Below are positions 19,966-30,129 of a DNA stretch of 64,000 nucleotides, in pieces. The position numbers and the translations under genes were made by a program. Below the pieces are notes generated by a model, which was given only the letters and a program-made list of their open reading frames with translations, ran no database searches and had not been told where the DNA came from. Each line of letters opens with the position of its first letter. Position 1 is the first letter of the stretch. Source of the DNA: Ahaetulla prasina. Its lineage: Eukaryota; Chordata; Lepidosauria; Squamata; Colubridae. The stretch lies in the NCBI RefSeq assembly GCF_028640845.1, contig NC_080543.1, forward strand, positions 7,198,959-7,262,958, written 5' to 3'.

Positions 19966-20264
19966 TCCCTTTTGTCTTATAAACCTGCTTCATTAATCCC
20001 TTACCTAGTGTAGAAAGCTAGCACCCACCCCCTCTCCTAGAAGAATGAAATATTTTGAGAAATATCAAAAGGGGAGAATATTATATTTCTCTGCATGAGA
20101 AATGTGTTGGGTTTTTTTTAGAGGCAGGAAGCAGACTCACTCTTAATAGCCTCTACCTTTCTTAATAGCCCTCAGCAGATGTCAGCACTTAAGAGATAAA
20201 AGTAATATTTCTTTCTCATTTCACGACTCTGTCTGGGAATCTGCCTCAGAATGGCTATCTCCTG
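19966..20264. other. Unassigned sequence
   Basis: I recognise no repeat or gene between the LINE fragment and the L1 remnant. Confidence 0.45.
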
Positions 20265-21447
20265 CCCCTATAAGTCAGTGCCCCACTCCTATGTTTTCTA
20301 AGAATTTCATCTCGCCTCTTCTCACAAATTTGACATGAACCTCTCTAGGAATGCTGCATGCATATTTTGAATTAACTCTATAAACTCGATCCACATCCCA
20401 ATTCATAAAGTCAACACCTCTCCCAAGAAATTCTCCCAACAGTTAGTCACAACATCTCTCAAGTCTTCTTGGTCCACTTCTTCCAGATTTTGAAACCTAA
20501 GGAAATAAGACATTTTATCCATCTGTAGTCCAAGCACAGCATTGCCTGTCGCCTCCTCTTTTCTGCACTGCCCGCATCTCACCCTCCAGACCTTCCACTT
20601 TCTGCTTGTTTTCTGCTGAGACTTGTTGAGTGTCCTTTAAATCCTTTTGATAGTCACAATTTCTGCTCTTATTTCATCCAGTTTCTTGTCCATATTAGAT
20701 AACTTTTCCAAAATTCTCCATTTCTCCAGCAGTTGGTCTCTGACCTTTGCCATTTAAAAAAATTTTTAAAATCCTCAGGCAAGCACAGTATCCTTGTAAT
20801 TTCCTCCGGATCCACCAGGGGCACTCACAGGAGCAACGAGTCCAGAGTACAGTTAGTCAACCAGGAAGTCAAGGGAAGTGATGTCATCAAGATTCTCATA
20901 GTGAAGGCGGAAGCTGGACGCCACCATTGTTCCTCAGAGGAGGGGCCTCAAACCCTCCCTCCTAAATTTCTCCATCACCTCTTCTCTCCAGAGCTCCACA
21001 AAACCGGTAATCTTGTTATTTTAAGTTCTCCTCTCTCCAAAGTGATTCGTCTTCTTCCAGTCGCAGGAGAGAAACCCCCGCACTGGAGCACTCCACCACA
21101 TTTGCCGATATCTCCTTCCCTTCTCCTTCCTCAATTCTTCTCCGCTCCCTGTTCGCCACCAGGCTGCTGCAATTATAAATCCAAAGCCCCGTGTCACTGG
21201 CACAGCGCCCAGGCGACGACCAAAATAATGGCCATGCCTGAGGCCTCCGAACCTCCGAGCCTAGGACGCGCCAGCATCGGTCCCCAGTCCTGTATATCGG
21301 CTGGGAGACCCCTGGCGAGTCAGTCTGTGCGGCAGGTGTCCTTTTCGGAACACCTGGCCCCTAAGGGCCTCGGAGGCGGCCGGATTCGGACACTGGAGGC
21401 AGGAGAGGCACCTCCAGATGTCCGTTGCCGCCGGATACCGGAAGTGT
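20265..21447 (-). mobile_element. L1 LINE 5' end with ORF1 remnant
   Basis: On the minus strand an ATG at 20753 opens MAKVRDQLLEKWRILEKLSNMDKKLDEIRAE, a coiled coil. Later comes YFLRFQNLEEVDQEDLREVV and DVDRVYRVNSKYA...PREVHVKFVRRG, the conserved L1 ORF1 RNA-binding region, with frame breaks. From 20760 to 21447 lies a GC- and CpG-rich leader taken as the L1 5' UTR. ORF2 is absent, so this is a 3'-deleted copy. The 300-aa plus-strand frame here is antisense. Confidence 0.8.
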
Positions 21448-21640
21448 TTTTCTATTCTATTCTTTTCTATTCTTTTCTATTCTATTCTATTCTATTCTAT
21501 TCTGTTCTGTTCTGTTCTGTTCTGTTCTGTTCTGTTCTGTTCTATTCTATTCTATTCTATTCTATTCTATTCTATTCTATCTTTTTATTTCTTTTTTTCT
21601 TTTTTTTCTTTTTTATATATATATATATATTTTAAGGGCA
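21448..21640. repeat. (TATTC)n/(TGTTC)n microsatellite, then T-rich and (TA)n
   Basis: TTCTA runs with a central block of about twelve TGTTC units, followed by poly-T and an AT dinucleotide run. The frames coding FYSILFYS repeats are artefacts. Confidence 0.95.
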
Positions 21641-22180
21641 AAATTTTTTTTTCTATAATAATTCCCACAATTTGACCAGTGTACAATACAATCACTTATC
21701 CAACAATCGATCCTATACTCAAATTATACTCAATCAGGCTCCCATATCTTAATCCTTTCTACCTTCTCATCCTTCTTGACTTTCCCCACCATCCTTCTCC
21801 TCGCTTCCTACTTCCTCCTCTTTCCCACTTCTCACTACCATCCTTTCTAACCCCATCTTCTCCTCCTTCTCCTCCTATCCTTTCTTCTTTCCTACCTACC
21901 TACCTACCTACCTACCTACTTTCTTCCTTCTTTACTCCTCTTCTTACCCTTTCCCTTCGAGTGGTTACCGAGCAGCCCGACTTTTACACCATTCCAACTT
22001 GTTTAATTCTACCATTTCTGTACAATGGCAATCAATCAATTTATAATCTTCCTTCCCCCATTTCCCTCCCAGACTTCCCAGAACAGAATACAGGGTATTG
22101 TATCTAACAAACATAATCTAAAATATAACATAAAACCTATTCCATTTCACACCATCAAACCATCACACTATCAATTCCCT
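21641..22180 (-). mobile_element. Possible L1 3' UTR-like sequence
   Basis: The stretch is C/T-rich on the plus strand, with a (CCTA)n run at 21893-21920 and no coding motif. Its place between an L1 5' end and LINE debris and its base composition suggest an L1 3' UTR on the minus strand. I could not confirm this, and plain intergenic DNA is equally possible. Confidence 0.3.
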
Positions 22181-22194
22181 TCTATTCTATTCTA

Positions 22195-22729
22195 TCTTGA
22201 GGGGAGGGGCTCAGTGGCTATGCTTGGTGGCCACAAACAACAAAGTGATGCTAAAGGAAAAAGTAACAGGAAAGCTGAGAAGGATAATAGTAATACAGCC
22301 ACGCTACATATCCTTAGTCATAAGTCAGTGCTGTGGGAATTAGTTGTTTAGCAGAGTGAGGGCATGGGGGGAAAACTGTCCTCGGGTCTAGTTGTTTTGG
22401 CAATGCAACTGCCTGTAGCTTCGTCTTGAGGGGAGGAGTTGAAACAGTTTATGTCTAGGATGTGAGGGGTCTGTAGATATTTTCTCAGCCGTCCTTCTGA
22501 CCCATACAATAGAAAGGTCTTGTTCTGTCCCCTCTTCGCCTCCGTCCGAGCGATGGCTTAATTAGCCGGCACTATCAGCTCTGGCAGCAAACTAGCAAGC
22601 ACCTACCAAGTGTCTCTGTTATCCCCCTCAACGCCGATGAGTCACCCAGGAACAAACAGTACTTCAGCTCTTAGTTAAGCAGTTAATTTGCCTGCTACAA
22701 AGAGGCACAGCAGTGCTCACTGCCTTTAT
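22195..22729 (-). mobile_element. Local duplicate of 18871-19403 (LINE part plus LTR A part)
   Basis: From 'tcttgagggg' (22195) to 'cactgccttta' (22729) the sequence repeats 18871-19403 with only a few substitutions and small indels. It includes the LINE/LTR junction with its GGTCT but only 211 bp of the LTR. The LTR ends abruptly inside its body at 22729, so the copy arose by duplication and not by insertion. Confidence 0.92.
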
Positions 22730-22885
22730 GAACCGGGGTTATTGTTCTCATTGCTGTAGTCTTAATTCAACCTCTTTCCCTAATGGCAATTATTTTTGGG
22801 GGGTGGATTTTATTCAGTTGGGCGTCGAGTTGTGCATCTTTTCGAAATACAGCAATGTAGACTTGAAACGTGGTCAATACGTAGG

Positions 22886-23152
22886 GGCTGGGAAGTGGCT
22901 CACCAGGCTAATGTAGCCTGTTATTAACACACAGCTGCCTGCAGTTACAATTACTGCAGGTTCTAGTCCCACCAGGCCCAAGGTTGACTCAGCCTTCCAT
23001 CCTTTATAAAATGAGGACCCAGATTGTTGGGGTGGGCAATAAGTTGACTTTGTATATAAATATACAAATAGGATGAAACTATTGCCTTACACAATGTAAG
23101 CCGCCCTGAGTCTTCAGAGAAGGGCGGAATATAAATTCAAATTTAAAAAAAA
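22886..23152 (+). mobile_element. tRNA-derived SINE with L2-like tail
   Basis: Head 'gaagtggctcaccaggctaatg', B box 'ggttctagtccc' near 22961, tail 'gccgccctgagtcttcagagaagggcgg' and an A-rich terminus. Same family as 6872. Confidence 0.85.
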
Positions 23153-23223
23153 AAATACATTAATGCTTTGGTAAGATTTTAAAAAAAGTGACTTATAAAT
23201 TTAGTCTTTAGTAATGCGATTTA

Positions 23224-23281
23224 CCACTAGATGGCAACAAAGCCTTAGAATGGTTCTTCTCTCTTTGCTGCCATCTAGTGG
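23224..23281. promoter_or_regulatory. Convergent pair of CTCF-like motifs
   Basis: CCACTAGATGGCAA on the plus strand at 23224-23237 and its inverted partner CTGCCATCTAGTGG at 23268-23281 match the vertebrate CTCF core CCASYAGRKGGCRS (14/14 for the right site, 13/14 for the left). They face each other across 30 bp. Binding is not shown; the pair could also be arms of a small palindromic repeat. Confidence 0.5.
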
Positions 23282-23467
23282 TGCTCTAAAGTTTCACAGC
23301 TCAAACCTGTTAGTTTTCTCTTAGTTATTGAAGCAACACCGAACTGGAAATAAACCCAACTTGGTTGAGTTTGCTAAAGATACAAAGCCATAAAAAATGT
23401 TACAATTAATACTAACCAAAATAACGCTTTATACATATTCAGCTAATACTCCTTAACTGTCCTGCTT

Positions 23468-23530
23468 AATAGAATAGAATAGAATAGAATAGAATAGAAT
23501 AGAATAGAATAGAATAGAATAGAATAGAAT
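23468..23530. repeat. (AGAAT)n microsatellite
   Basis: About twelve units sit at the 3' tail of the minus-strand LINE that follows. Confidence 0.95.
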
Positions 23531-24256
23531 TTTATTGGCCAAGTGTGATTGGACACACAAGGAATTTGTCTTGGTGCATATGCTCTCAGTGTACATAAAA
23601 GAAAAGATACGTTCATCAAGGTACAACATTTACAACACAATTGATGGTCAATATATCAATATAAATCATAAGGATTGCCAGCAACAAGTTATAGTCATAC
23701 AGTCATAAGTGGAAAGAGATTGGTGATGGGAACTATGAAACGATTAATAGTAGTGCAGATTCAGTAAATAGTCTGACAGTGTTGAGGGAATTATTTGTTT
23801 AGCAGAGTGATGGCCTTCGGGAAAAAACTGTTCTTGTGTCTAGTTGTTCTGGTGTGCAGTGCTCTATAGCGTCATTTTGAGGGTAGGAGTTGAAACAGTT
23901 TATGTCCAGGATGTGAGGGATCTGCAAATATTTTCACGGCCCTCTTCTTGATTCGTGCAGTATACAGGTCCTCAATGGAAGGCAAGTTGGTAGCAATTAT
24001 TTTTTCTGCAGTTCTAATTATCCTCTGAAATCTGTGTCTTTCTTGTTGGGTTGCAGAACCGAACCAGACAGTTATAGAGGTGCAAATGACAGACTCAACA
24101 ATTCCTCTGTAGAATTGGATCAGCAGCTCCTTGGGCAGTTTGAGCTTCCTGAGTTGGTGCAGAAAGAACATTCTTTGTTGTCCTTTTTTAACGATGTTTT
24201 TGATGTTAGCTGTCCATTTGAGATCTTGCGATATGATAGATTTAAGTGTATTAAAT
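23531..24256 (-). mobile_element. L2/Rex1-like LINE 3' part
   Basis: The minus-strand frame 24171-23872 reads MFFLHQLRKLKLPKELLIQFYRGIVESVICTSITVWFGSATQQERHRFQRIIRTAEKIIATNLPSIEDLYTARIKKRAVKIFADPSHPGHKLFQLLPSK. This is one of the best-preserved C-termini of the family. The 3' UTR lies to the left at 23531-23870. Confidence 0.92.
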
Positions 24257-25119
24257 AGGTAGTCCTTGACTTACGGCCAAAATCGGGAGCAGAATGTTCA
24301 TTTCTAAGCAAGATGGTTGTTAGAAGTGTGGGTGTGAGCAGCATCTGATATCATAACCCTTTTTTTGCCATGTCAAAAACCAAATCGCTGCCGTTGGCAA
24401 GTGAATCAGGGGTTCATTAAATGAATTCAGATTTTCGGCTAGGAGGTTTTTGCAAAAGGTGATCAAGTGATCCCGGGATCCTGCAACTATTGTAATTACA
24501 TGCAGGTTGCAAGGCACCCAACTGTTGATCTGGAGGAGGCTACGACGGTCGTAAATCTGAAGACCAGCTTTAAGCCTGTTTTTTTCCCCAGTGCTGTTTG
24601 TAACTTCAGTCACTAAACGAATGGTTGTAAGTCAATGTTCTGACCCAGCTCACCAAATTCAAAGATTCTTTTAATTAGGAGGGCCAGCACCCCCGGCAAA
24701 AAGTTTCTCTCTCACCACAGGCTAACAAGTCCGTCCGACAGGGAGATGAATAGTCGTCTGCCACATATATTCATCCCTGCCCCCCTGCCTTTTATCCCCA
24801 GATAAAAGTGGGTGGAGCTTCGCTAGCAGCGGTGACTCTTCCATCCCAAGGACCGGCCCATAGATTTCCATTGCTCTCCTCTCCTCTGTTTTCGGCGCAT
24901 CAAGCACTGGACCCAGCTGTTCTTCCTCTTGAGGGCTGACAGATGGCCGATGCTCCACCTCTGTCTCTCTCTCTCTCTGCCAGCCCCATTCCCACTTCCC
25001 CCTTGGAGCTCTCAAGTTGCCCTGATGCTACCCTGATTCCTGCACCTCTTCCCCCTCCTCTGATTCGGCTGCTGAAGGGGCTGGCGGCCAACAGGCCACA
25101 ACAGTCAAGGACTAGCTGT
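24257..25119. mobile_element. pogo/Tigger-like MITE split by an LTR
   Basis: The left terminus is 'aggtagtccttgacttacgg' at 24258. The right terminus 'ggttgtaagtcaa' is broken at 24635 and resumes at 25104 as 'gtcaaggactagctgta'. A solo LTR sits inside the terminal repeat. Confidence 0.85.
24636..25103 (-). mobile_element. Solo LTR, family D, minus (TSD GTCAA)
   Basis: The 468-bp element is TGTTCTGACC...GGCCACAACA on the plus strand. The TSD GTCAA is exact at 24631-24635 and 25104-25108. Reversed, a TATA-like 'ttttatc' lies near 24800. It resembles family B at its ends but not in its interior. Confidence 0.9.
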
Positions 25120-25152
25120 ATTATACAAACACAAACTTTTGAGTCTTAGATG

Positions 25153-25532
25153 CAGGGGTGAAATGCTCCCGGTTCGGACCAGATCGGGCGATCTGGTAGC
25201 GATGGGGGCTGGTAGTTCGGAGAACCTGTAGCAAAAATCCCTGCCCCCACCCCCGCCCATGCTGAGGGTCCTGCTTGTTGCAGGGGCCATTTTGGGTGAA
25301 GTGCAGTTGCTTTTACATTGTGTGTGAGTCAGTTGTGTTGTGTTGTGTTGTGTGTGTGTAAAGCGTGAAAGTTGGTTTTTGGTACCTCTTATTGTTTTGT
25401 GCACTTTGCTTATTATTTTTATTATTTATTGTTATTGGCCATGCCCACCCGGTCACCTGACCACTAAGCCACGCCCACCAATTAAGCCACGCCCACTGAA
25501 CTGGTAGGGAGAATTTTTAGATTTCACCCCTG
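25153..25532. mobile_element. Non-autonomous hAT MITE
   Basis: Ends CAGGGGTGAAAT and ATTTCACCCCTG are perfect inverted repeats. The subterminal 'ccagatcgggcgatctgg' palindrome is shared with 14780-15032. The flanking 8-mers agree at only three positions, so the target duplication has decayed. Confidence 0.85.
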
Positions 25533-25604
25533 CTTCGGTACCTCATCTTGACTTCCATTAGATTCACCGCGACTGTAGTAACGCACTTCCTTTGTCTCCA
25601 AAAC

Positions 25605-26495
25605 CTGATAGGTGAGAGGTCGAACGACTAGCCTTGTGGTGCAACCAAAACAATCTGGAACTGAACACACTCAAAACCGTAGAAATGGTGGTAGACTTTA
25701 GGAGAAACCCTTCCATACTTCCACCTCTCACAATACTAGATAACACAGTATCAACAGTAGAAACCTTCAAATTTCTAGGTTCTATCATATCGCAAGATCT
25801 AAAATGGACAGCTAACATCAAAAACATCATCAAAAAAAGGACAACAAAGAATGTTCTTTCTGCGCCAACTCAGTAAGCTCAAACTGCCCAAGGAGCTGCT
25901 GATTCAGTTCTACAGAGGAATTATTGAGTCTGTCATTTGCACCTCTATAACTGTCTGGTTCGGTTCTGCAACCCAACAAGAAAGACACAGACTTCAGAGG
26001 ATAATTAGAACTGCAGAAAAAATAATTGCTACCAACCTGCCTTCCATTGAGGACCTGTATACTGCATGAATCAAGAAGAGGGCCGTGAAAATATTTACAG
26101 ATCCCTCGCATCCTGGACATAAACTGTTTCAACTCCTACCCTCAAAACGACGCTATAGAGCACTGCACACCAGAACAACTAGACACAAGAACAGGTTTTT
26201 CCCGAAGGCCATCACTCTGCTAAACAAATAATTCCCTCAACACTGTCAAACTATTGACTAAATCTGCACTACTATTAATCTTCTCATCGTTCCCATCACC
26301 AATCTACTTCCACTTATGACTGTATGACTATAACTTGTTGCTGGCAATCCTTATGATTTATATTGATATATTGACCATCATTTGTGTTGTAAATGTTGTA
26401 CCTTGATGAACGTATCTTTTCTTTTATGTACACTGAGAGCATATCCACCAAGACAAATTCCTTGTGTGTCCAATCACACTTGGCCAATAAAAAAT
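25605..26495 (+). mobile_element. L2/Rex1-like LINE 3' part, longest copy
   Basis: Frames read LALWCNQNNLELNTLKTVEMVVDFRRNPSILPPLTILDNTVSTVETFKFLGSIISQDLKWTANIKNIIKK, then after a frameshift MFFLRQLSKLKLPKELLIQFYRGIIESVICTSITVWFGSATQQERHRLQRIIRTAEKIIATNLPSIEDLYTA. This is the post-catalytic part of the reverse transcriptase and the C-terminus. The 3' UTR ends 'acttggccaataaaaaattc'. Confidence 0.93.
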
Positions 26496-26615
26496 TCTAT
26501 TCTATTCTAGTCTATTTCATTCTGTCTCCTATTCTATTCTATTCTATTCTATTCTATTCTATTCTATTCTATTCTATTCTATTCTATTCTATTCTATTCT
26601 ATTCTATTCTATTTT
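26496..26615. repeat. (ATTCT)n microsatellite tail
   Basis: ATTCT units extend the LINE tail, with a short degenerate stretch at 26508-26530. Confidence 0.95.
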
Positions 26616-27292
26616 AGCAGCCGCATTTCCCCCAAGAGGGCCATGTAATTTCCAACAAAAGCAAAGGGAAGCAGAACAAAGTGAACCCAAAATCATCTCC
26701 AGATCGTTCCAGCTGAATTGGATGTATAGTATATACCTTTTGGCCAGAGATGATAGACAGCCCTTGTGCAACGTCCCTTATGGCCATTTAATTACACTGA
26801 TCCTCCGCAGCCATTTTCGGGACCTGTCAGCCTGTCCTCGTTCGTCGAGTTTACGATGTAGTTGGAAGGAAATTGATTTTGCAGGCCTGGTCCCGGCACG
26901 CAACAGTCTATACTCAAGAGCCATCCAACTTCTGCTAAACGCAGCACATCAGCTGCCTTCTGTTATGAAGGACGCGGTGGGAGAGAATCAGGAATTAACA
27001 TTGGCCCTCAAAGCAATCTTCCATGGAGTTTTTGAGAAAGCAAGCAAGCAGGCTATCTAAGTGTGCATTTTTTCCCCACTTTAACAGGGGTGGGGGTGGG
27101 GGGGCTGCTTTACGTTTGTGTATGTGTAGGCCTTTCAAAGACAGCCGGTCTCAGGTTTCTGGGGTGCTCAGGTTTCTGGGATGCGGTGAGTTGGAAAGAA
27201 GGACAATTAACACACTGCATTTCAAAGGGGCTTTTTTTTTCAGGAGGCATCTGGACTTTCTGGGGTTTTTTTTCTTTGAAGGAGGTTTCTAT
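26616..27292 (+). other. Unassigned region with a 112-aa open frame
   Basis: The frame 26722-27060 encodes a 112-aa peptide with LVPARNSLYSRAIQLLLNAAHQLPSVMKDAVG in its middle and FHGVFEKASKQAI at its end. The R-N-S-L-Y-S-R-A-I-Q-L-L-L-N-A pattern vaguely recalls the C-terminus of a LINE frame, but I cannot place it. It follows directly behind the LINE tail at 26615. Confidence 0.35.
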
Positions 27293-27405
27293 GACCGGGT
27301 GGCTCTGTGGCTAAGGCATTGAGCTTGTTGATCAGAAAGGTCGGCAGTTCGGTGGTTCGAATCCCTGGCACAGGTCTCCTGCATGAGCAAGGGGTTGGAC
27401 TAGAT
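27293..27405 (+). mobile_element. tRNA-derived SINE with CR1-like tail (split)
   Basis: The tRNA-like head 'tggctctgtggctaaggc' and B box 'ggttcgaatccc' near 27355 are followed directly by the CR1 3' phrase 'gcaaggggttggactagat'. The tail continues after the inserted hAT at 28563-28603 (gactagatgacctccaagg). Confidence 0.75.
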
Positions 27406-27462
27406 CGGAGGTCTCCCAACCTTTCGGACCTCAGGGACCACTAAATTAAAGTGAGCAGATTT

Positions 27463-27841
27463 CAGTGATGGCAAAGCAGGACACCATTGACCGGGGGGGG
27501 GCTGCGCATGTGCACTGAGTCTTGCCACCTGCCTGAAGGAGGAGGAGCGGCTGCTGCTTCTCCGCTCTTCCAGGCAGGCTCGGCTCTCCTCGGCTCTCCT
27601 CTCCTCTCCGCTCTTCTCTTCCTCTCGGGTGAAGTCAAGTGGCGTCTCTCCTCCCTCTCGCGCCCCCTTCTCCGCCACTCCCCCTTCTCCGCCTCCTCCT
27701 CTTGTGTTGCCGCCTCCCATTTTCAGAATGGGAGTGAAACAAACAAAAAAAAATTGGGACTTTTTGGAATTGCCACGAGACGAGGGACAAATTATTAAAA
27801 AGCGGGACTGTCCCACCAAAAGCGGGACGTCTGGTCACTAT
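27463..27841. mobile_element. Small hAT-like insert within copy 2
   Basis: It begins 'cagtgatggcaaagcaggac' and ends 'agcgggacgtctggtcacta', an imperfect inverted pair, and interrupts the phrase 'ccactaaattcataattttaaatcc' of the host element. The interior is GC-rich. Exact ends are uncertain. Confidence 0.55.
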
Positions 27842-27879
27842 ACACTAAATTCATAATTTTAAATCCTGTGGACCACTAA

Positions 27880-28471
27880 TATGATCTGCCTGATGACCAG
27901 CTGGGTGGGTGTGGCTAGGTGGTCATGTGACTGGGTGGGTGTGGCCAACTTGATGTCACTGACATAGAGGGGCGCCTCGCTGATTTCTACTCGCCCCTCC
28001 CCTCCTAGCCACTCCTTGCCTGCCTACATGGGCTCCTTAGGGCCCCAACAGGAAGCAGTTGTTGGAGCTAAGCAGCCACCATGAGAAAGAGTTGGCAAAA
28101 CAGCTCAGTTCAAATTGGATCTGACCGAGAAGGAGGTTCGACAGAAGCACCTCACTGAGGACTAGGAGCATAGGCTTTCCAAGCAGAGGGAAGACCTGCA
28201 GGAGTGCAAGGCCAGGTACCCAGCACCTGGAGGCTCAGTGGGCTGAGATGGTCAGCCAGTTCCAGGCCATGATGCAGTCCCACTGGAATAAGGTCCTCCG
28301 GCTCTTTGCCCCCAGCGGCACTTCCCTCCAGCCTTTGTCCAAAGCCCCACACCAGGAGGCTGAAGCAGACCCCAGCCCACACAAAAAGACCCCGAAGGGG
28401 GAGACTCTCTGCAGCAACACAAGTGTTCATTGCACATATCCCTCCCGGGGACCATAGTTTGAGGACCCCTG
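27880..28471 (+). pseudogene. Captured coiled-coil gene fragment inside hAT, copy 2
   Basis: The plus strand reads ...FKLDLTEKEVRQKHLTED, a TAG stop, then EHRLSKQREDLQECKARY, with a frameshift before the equivalent of QWAEMVSQFQAMMQSHWN. It shares the TAG with copy 1, so that stop predates their separation. Its right boundary is the same hAT-type terminus (ttgaggacccctg, ending 28471). The parent gene is unrecognised. Confidence 0.6.
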
Positions 28472-28603
28472 ATTTAATGCAATATAAAAAATGCAAATAG
28501 TTTTTCTGCGGACCACCAAAATTTTCTCACAGACCACCAGTGGTCTACACTGGTGACCACTGGACTAGATGACCTCCAAGGTCCTTTCCAACTCTGTAAC
28601 TGT

Positions 28604-28806
28604 TTACTTCTCATCCAAGGAGCTTCTTCAGCGCTGACAGAAGGATGGGGGGATGGAAGGACGGCAGGAACCCACCATCCAGTTAGAGCTGGAGAAGCTT
28701 CTTGGATGAGAAGCGAAACGTCTTCAAAGAAAGTCCAGTTGCCTCTTGTGAAAAGCACCTTTGGGACAACCATGAGCCTGGATGACTCAGAGTCTCCACA
28801 GACATT
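28604..28806. mobile_element. Penelope-like fragments, inverted pair of hammerhead-like motifs
   Basis: On the minus strand CTGAAGA is at 28625-28631. On the plus strand 'ctggagaagcttcttggatgagaagcgaaacgtc' occupies 28689-28722. The two face apart with about 57 bp between them. Both cores carry a substitution (GAAAC to TAAAC on the left, CTGA to CTGG on the right). 'tttgggacaaccatgagcctgg' follows. Confidence 0.5.
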
Positions 28807-29040
28807 AACACATTTCACATACAACAGGATAATTGTCTTCCATTGGTTGAAGGGCTCTCACAGAGAAGAGGGGATTGGCTTATTCTCCAAAGTGCCAGAG
28901 GGTAGGACAAGAAGTAAAATCAACACCAACAATGTTGTGTGTCTGGGGGAAGTTTGGGGTGAGCTTCTTTCGGATCTCTTCACAAAATAGGGCAGACTTT
29001 TCTGGAGACAGATGAATTTTGTAAGTAGTTTGATGTAAAG

Positions 29041-29649
29041 CAGGTGTGTCAAACTCAAGGCCCAGGGGCCGGATCCTGACCGCAGGGTGCTTAGGTCTGG
29101 CCCACAGGGCCGCCCTGGAAACAGCGAAGGACCGGCCACGGTGCCTCTGCCAAAATATTCATGACTGAGAAGATATGGTAACAAGGTCAGCCAATAAATC
29201 GGGATAGCAACTAAGTCAGCCAATGGGAGCTGAAACAGTTTGGAGTCTGGGCGTGGCTTAACTTCTGATCCTGTCTGCCGAGAATTGAAACTGAAACTAG
29301 TCTGCTGTACTCTGCTTGTGTTTTGCTTGTAACTGCTATGTTGGAAGAATCTGCTGTTGGTACTGTACATTTATCCATGTGTTATTATGTATATAAAGAG
29401 AAGTTAATGCATCCTGCAGAATCAGTTATCTGGGCTGTGCTTTCTGGAAGTGACTTTGCAACAAACTCTGATAAAAACAGAGCTCGGAAGGGTCACCCTC
29501 CCAAACTCCATTTTCGCTGGCAAAGTGCTCGGGCTGCCGCAGGCGCCCCCCGACATGACTGATGTGGAGCTGGCCATGGCCACCCTAGCTCCCCGAGGTC
29601 AAACACAACCCTGATGCGACCCTCTATGAAATCTAATTTGACATCCCTA
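29041..29649. mobile_element. hAT element with exact 8-bp TSD
   Basis: It starts CAGGTGTGTCAAACTCAAGG and ends AATTTGACATCCCTA, with ATGTAAAG exact at 29033-29040 and 29650-29657. The middle, roughly 29150-29480, looks foreign: it has direct repeats 'aaggtcagccaat' and 'taagtcagccaat' and a 'tatataaag' box, and may be an inserted LTR. Confidence 0.88.
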
Positions 29650-29654
29650 ATGTA

Positions 29655-29746
29655 AAGGGTCCTTGGTGCCCTCTGAGCTTGGTTGCTTTCTTATAGATGC
29701 TTCATTACCCAAACTAGGTAACATCATCGGTGGAAATTGATGTCTG
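29655..29746 (-). mobile_element. Penelope-like terminal fragment
   Basis: 'cattacccaaactaggtaacatcatcggtgg' is the complement of the 'gatgatgttacctagttggg' motif found at 51541 and 54659. The core is mutated to CCGATGA and GAAGC. Confidence 0.5.
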
Positions 29747-29759
29747 CTAAGCCCTCATT

Positions 29760-30116
29760 GAGGGACGCGGTGGCTCAGGGGCTAGGATGCTTAGCTTGTC
29801 GATCGAAAGGTCAGCAGCTCAGCGATTCGAATCCCTAGTGCTGCCGTGTAAAGGGTGAGCTCCCGTTACTTGTCCCAGCTTCTGCCAACTTAGCAGTTTC
29901 GAAATCACGTAAAAATGCAAGTAGAAAAAATAGAGACCACCTTTGGTGGGAAGGTAACAGCGTTCCGTGCGCCTTTGGCGTTGAGTCATGCCGGCCACAT
30001 GACCACGGAGACGTCTTGGACAGCGCTGGCTCTTCGGCTTTGAAATGGAGATGAGCACCATCCCCTAGAGTCGGCACCAACTAGCACATATGTGCGAGGG
30101 GAACCTTTACCTTTAT
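29760..30116 (+). mobile_element. Sauria-type SINE, full length, exact 13-bp TSD
   Basis: A complete 357-bp copy has the tRNA-like head 'ggtggctcaggggctagg', B box 'gattcgaatccc' near 29824, BovB-like 'agagtcggcaccaactag' and tail 'cctttacctttat'. The TSD CTAAGCCCTCATT is exact at 29747-29759 and 30117-30129. Confidence 0.95.
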
Positions 30117-30129
30117 CTAAGCCCTCATT

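Larger units (their letters stand above)
27406..28562. mobile_element. hAT element carrying the coiled-coil fragment, copy 2
   Basis: The right end is ...GGTGACCACTG and the left end CGGAGGTCTCCCAACC, so it lies inverted relative to copy 1. The 8-bp TSD GACTAGAT is exact at 27398-27405 and 28563-28570. It contains a further small hAT-like insert at about 27463-27841 and the coding-like segment at about 27880-28471. Confidence 0.88.

Noticed and set aside
20733..21635. 300-aa plus-strand frame
   Set aside because: It is antisense to an L1 5' leader and ends in ATTCT repeat translated as FYSILFYS.
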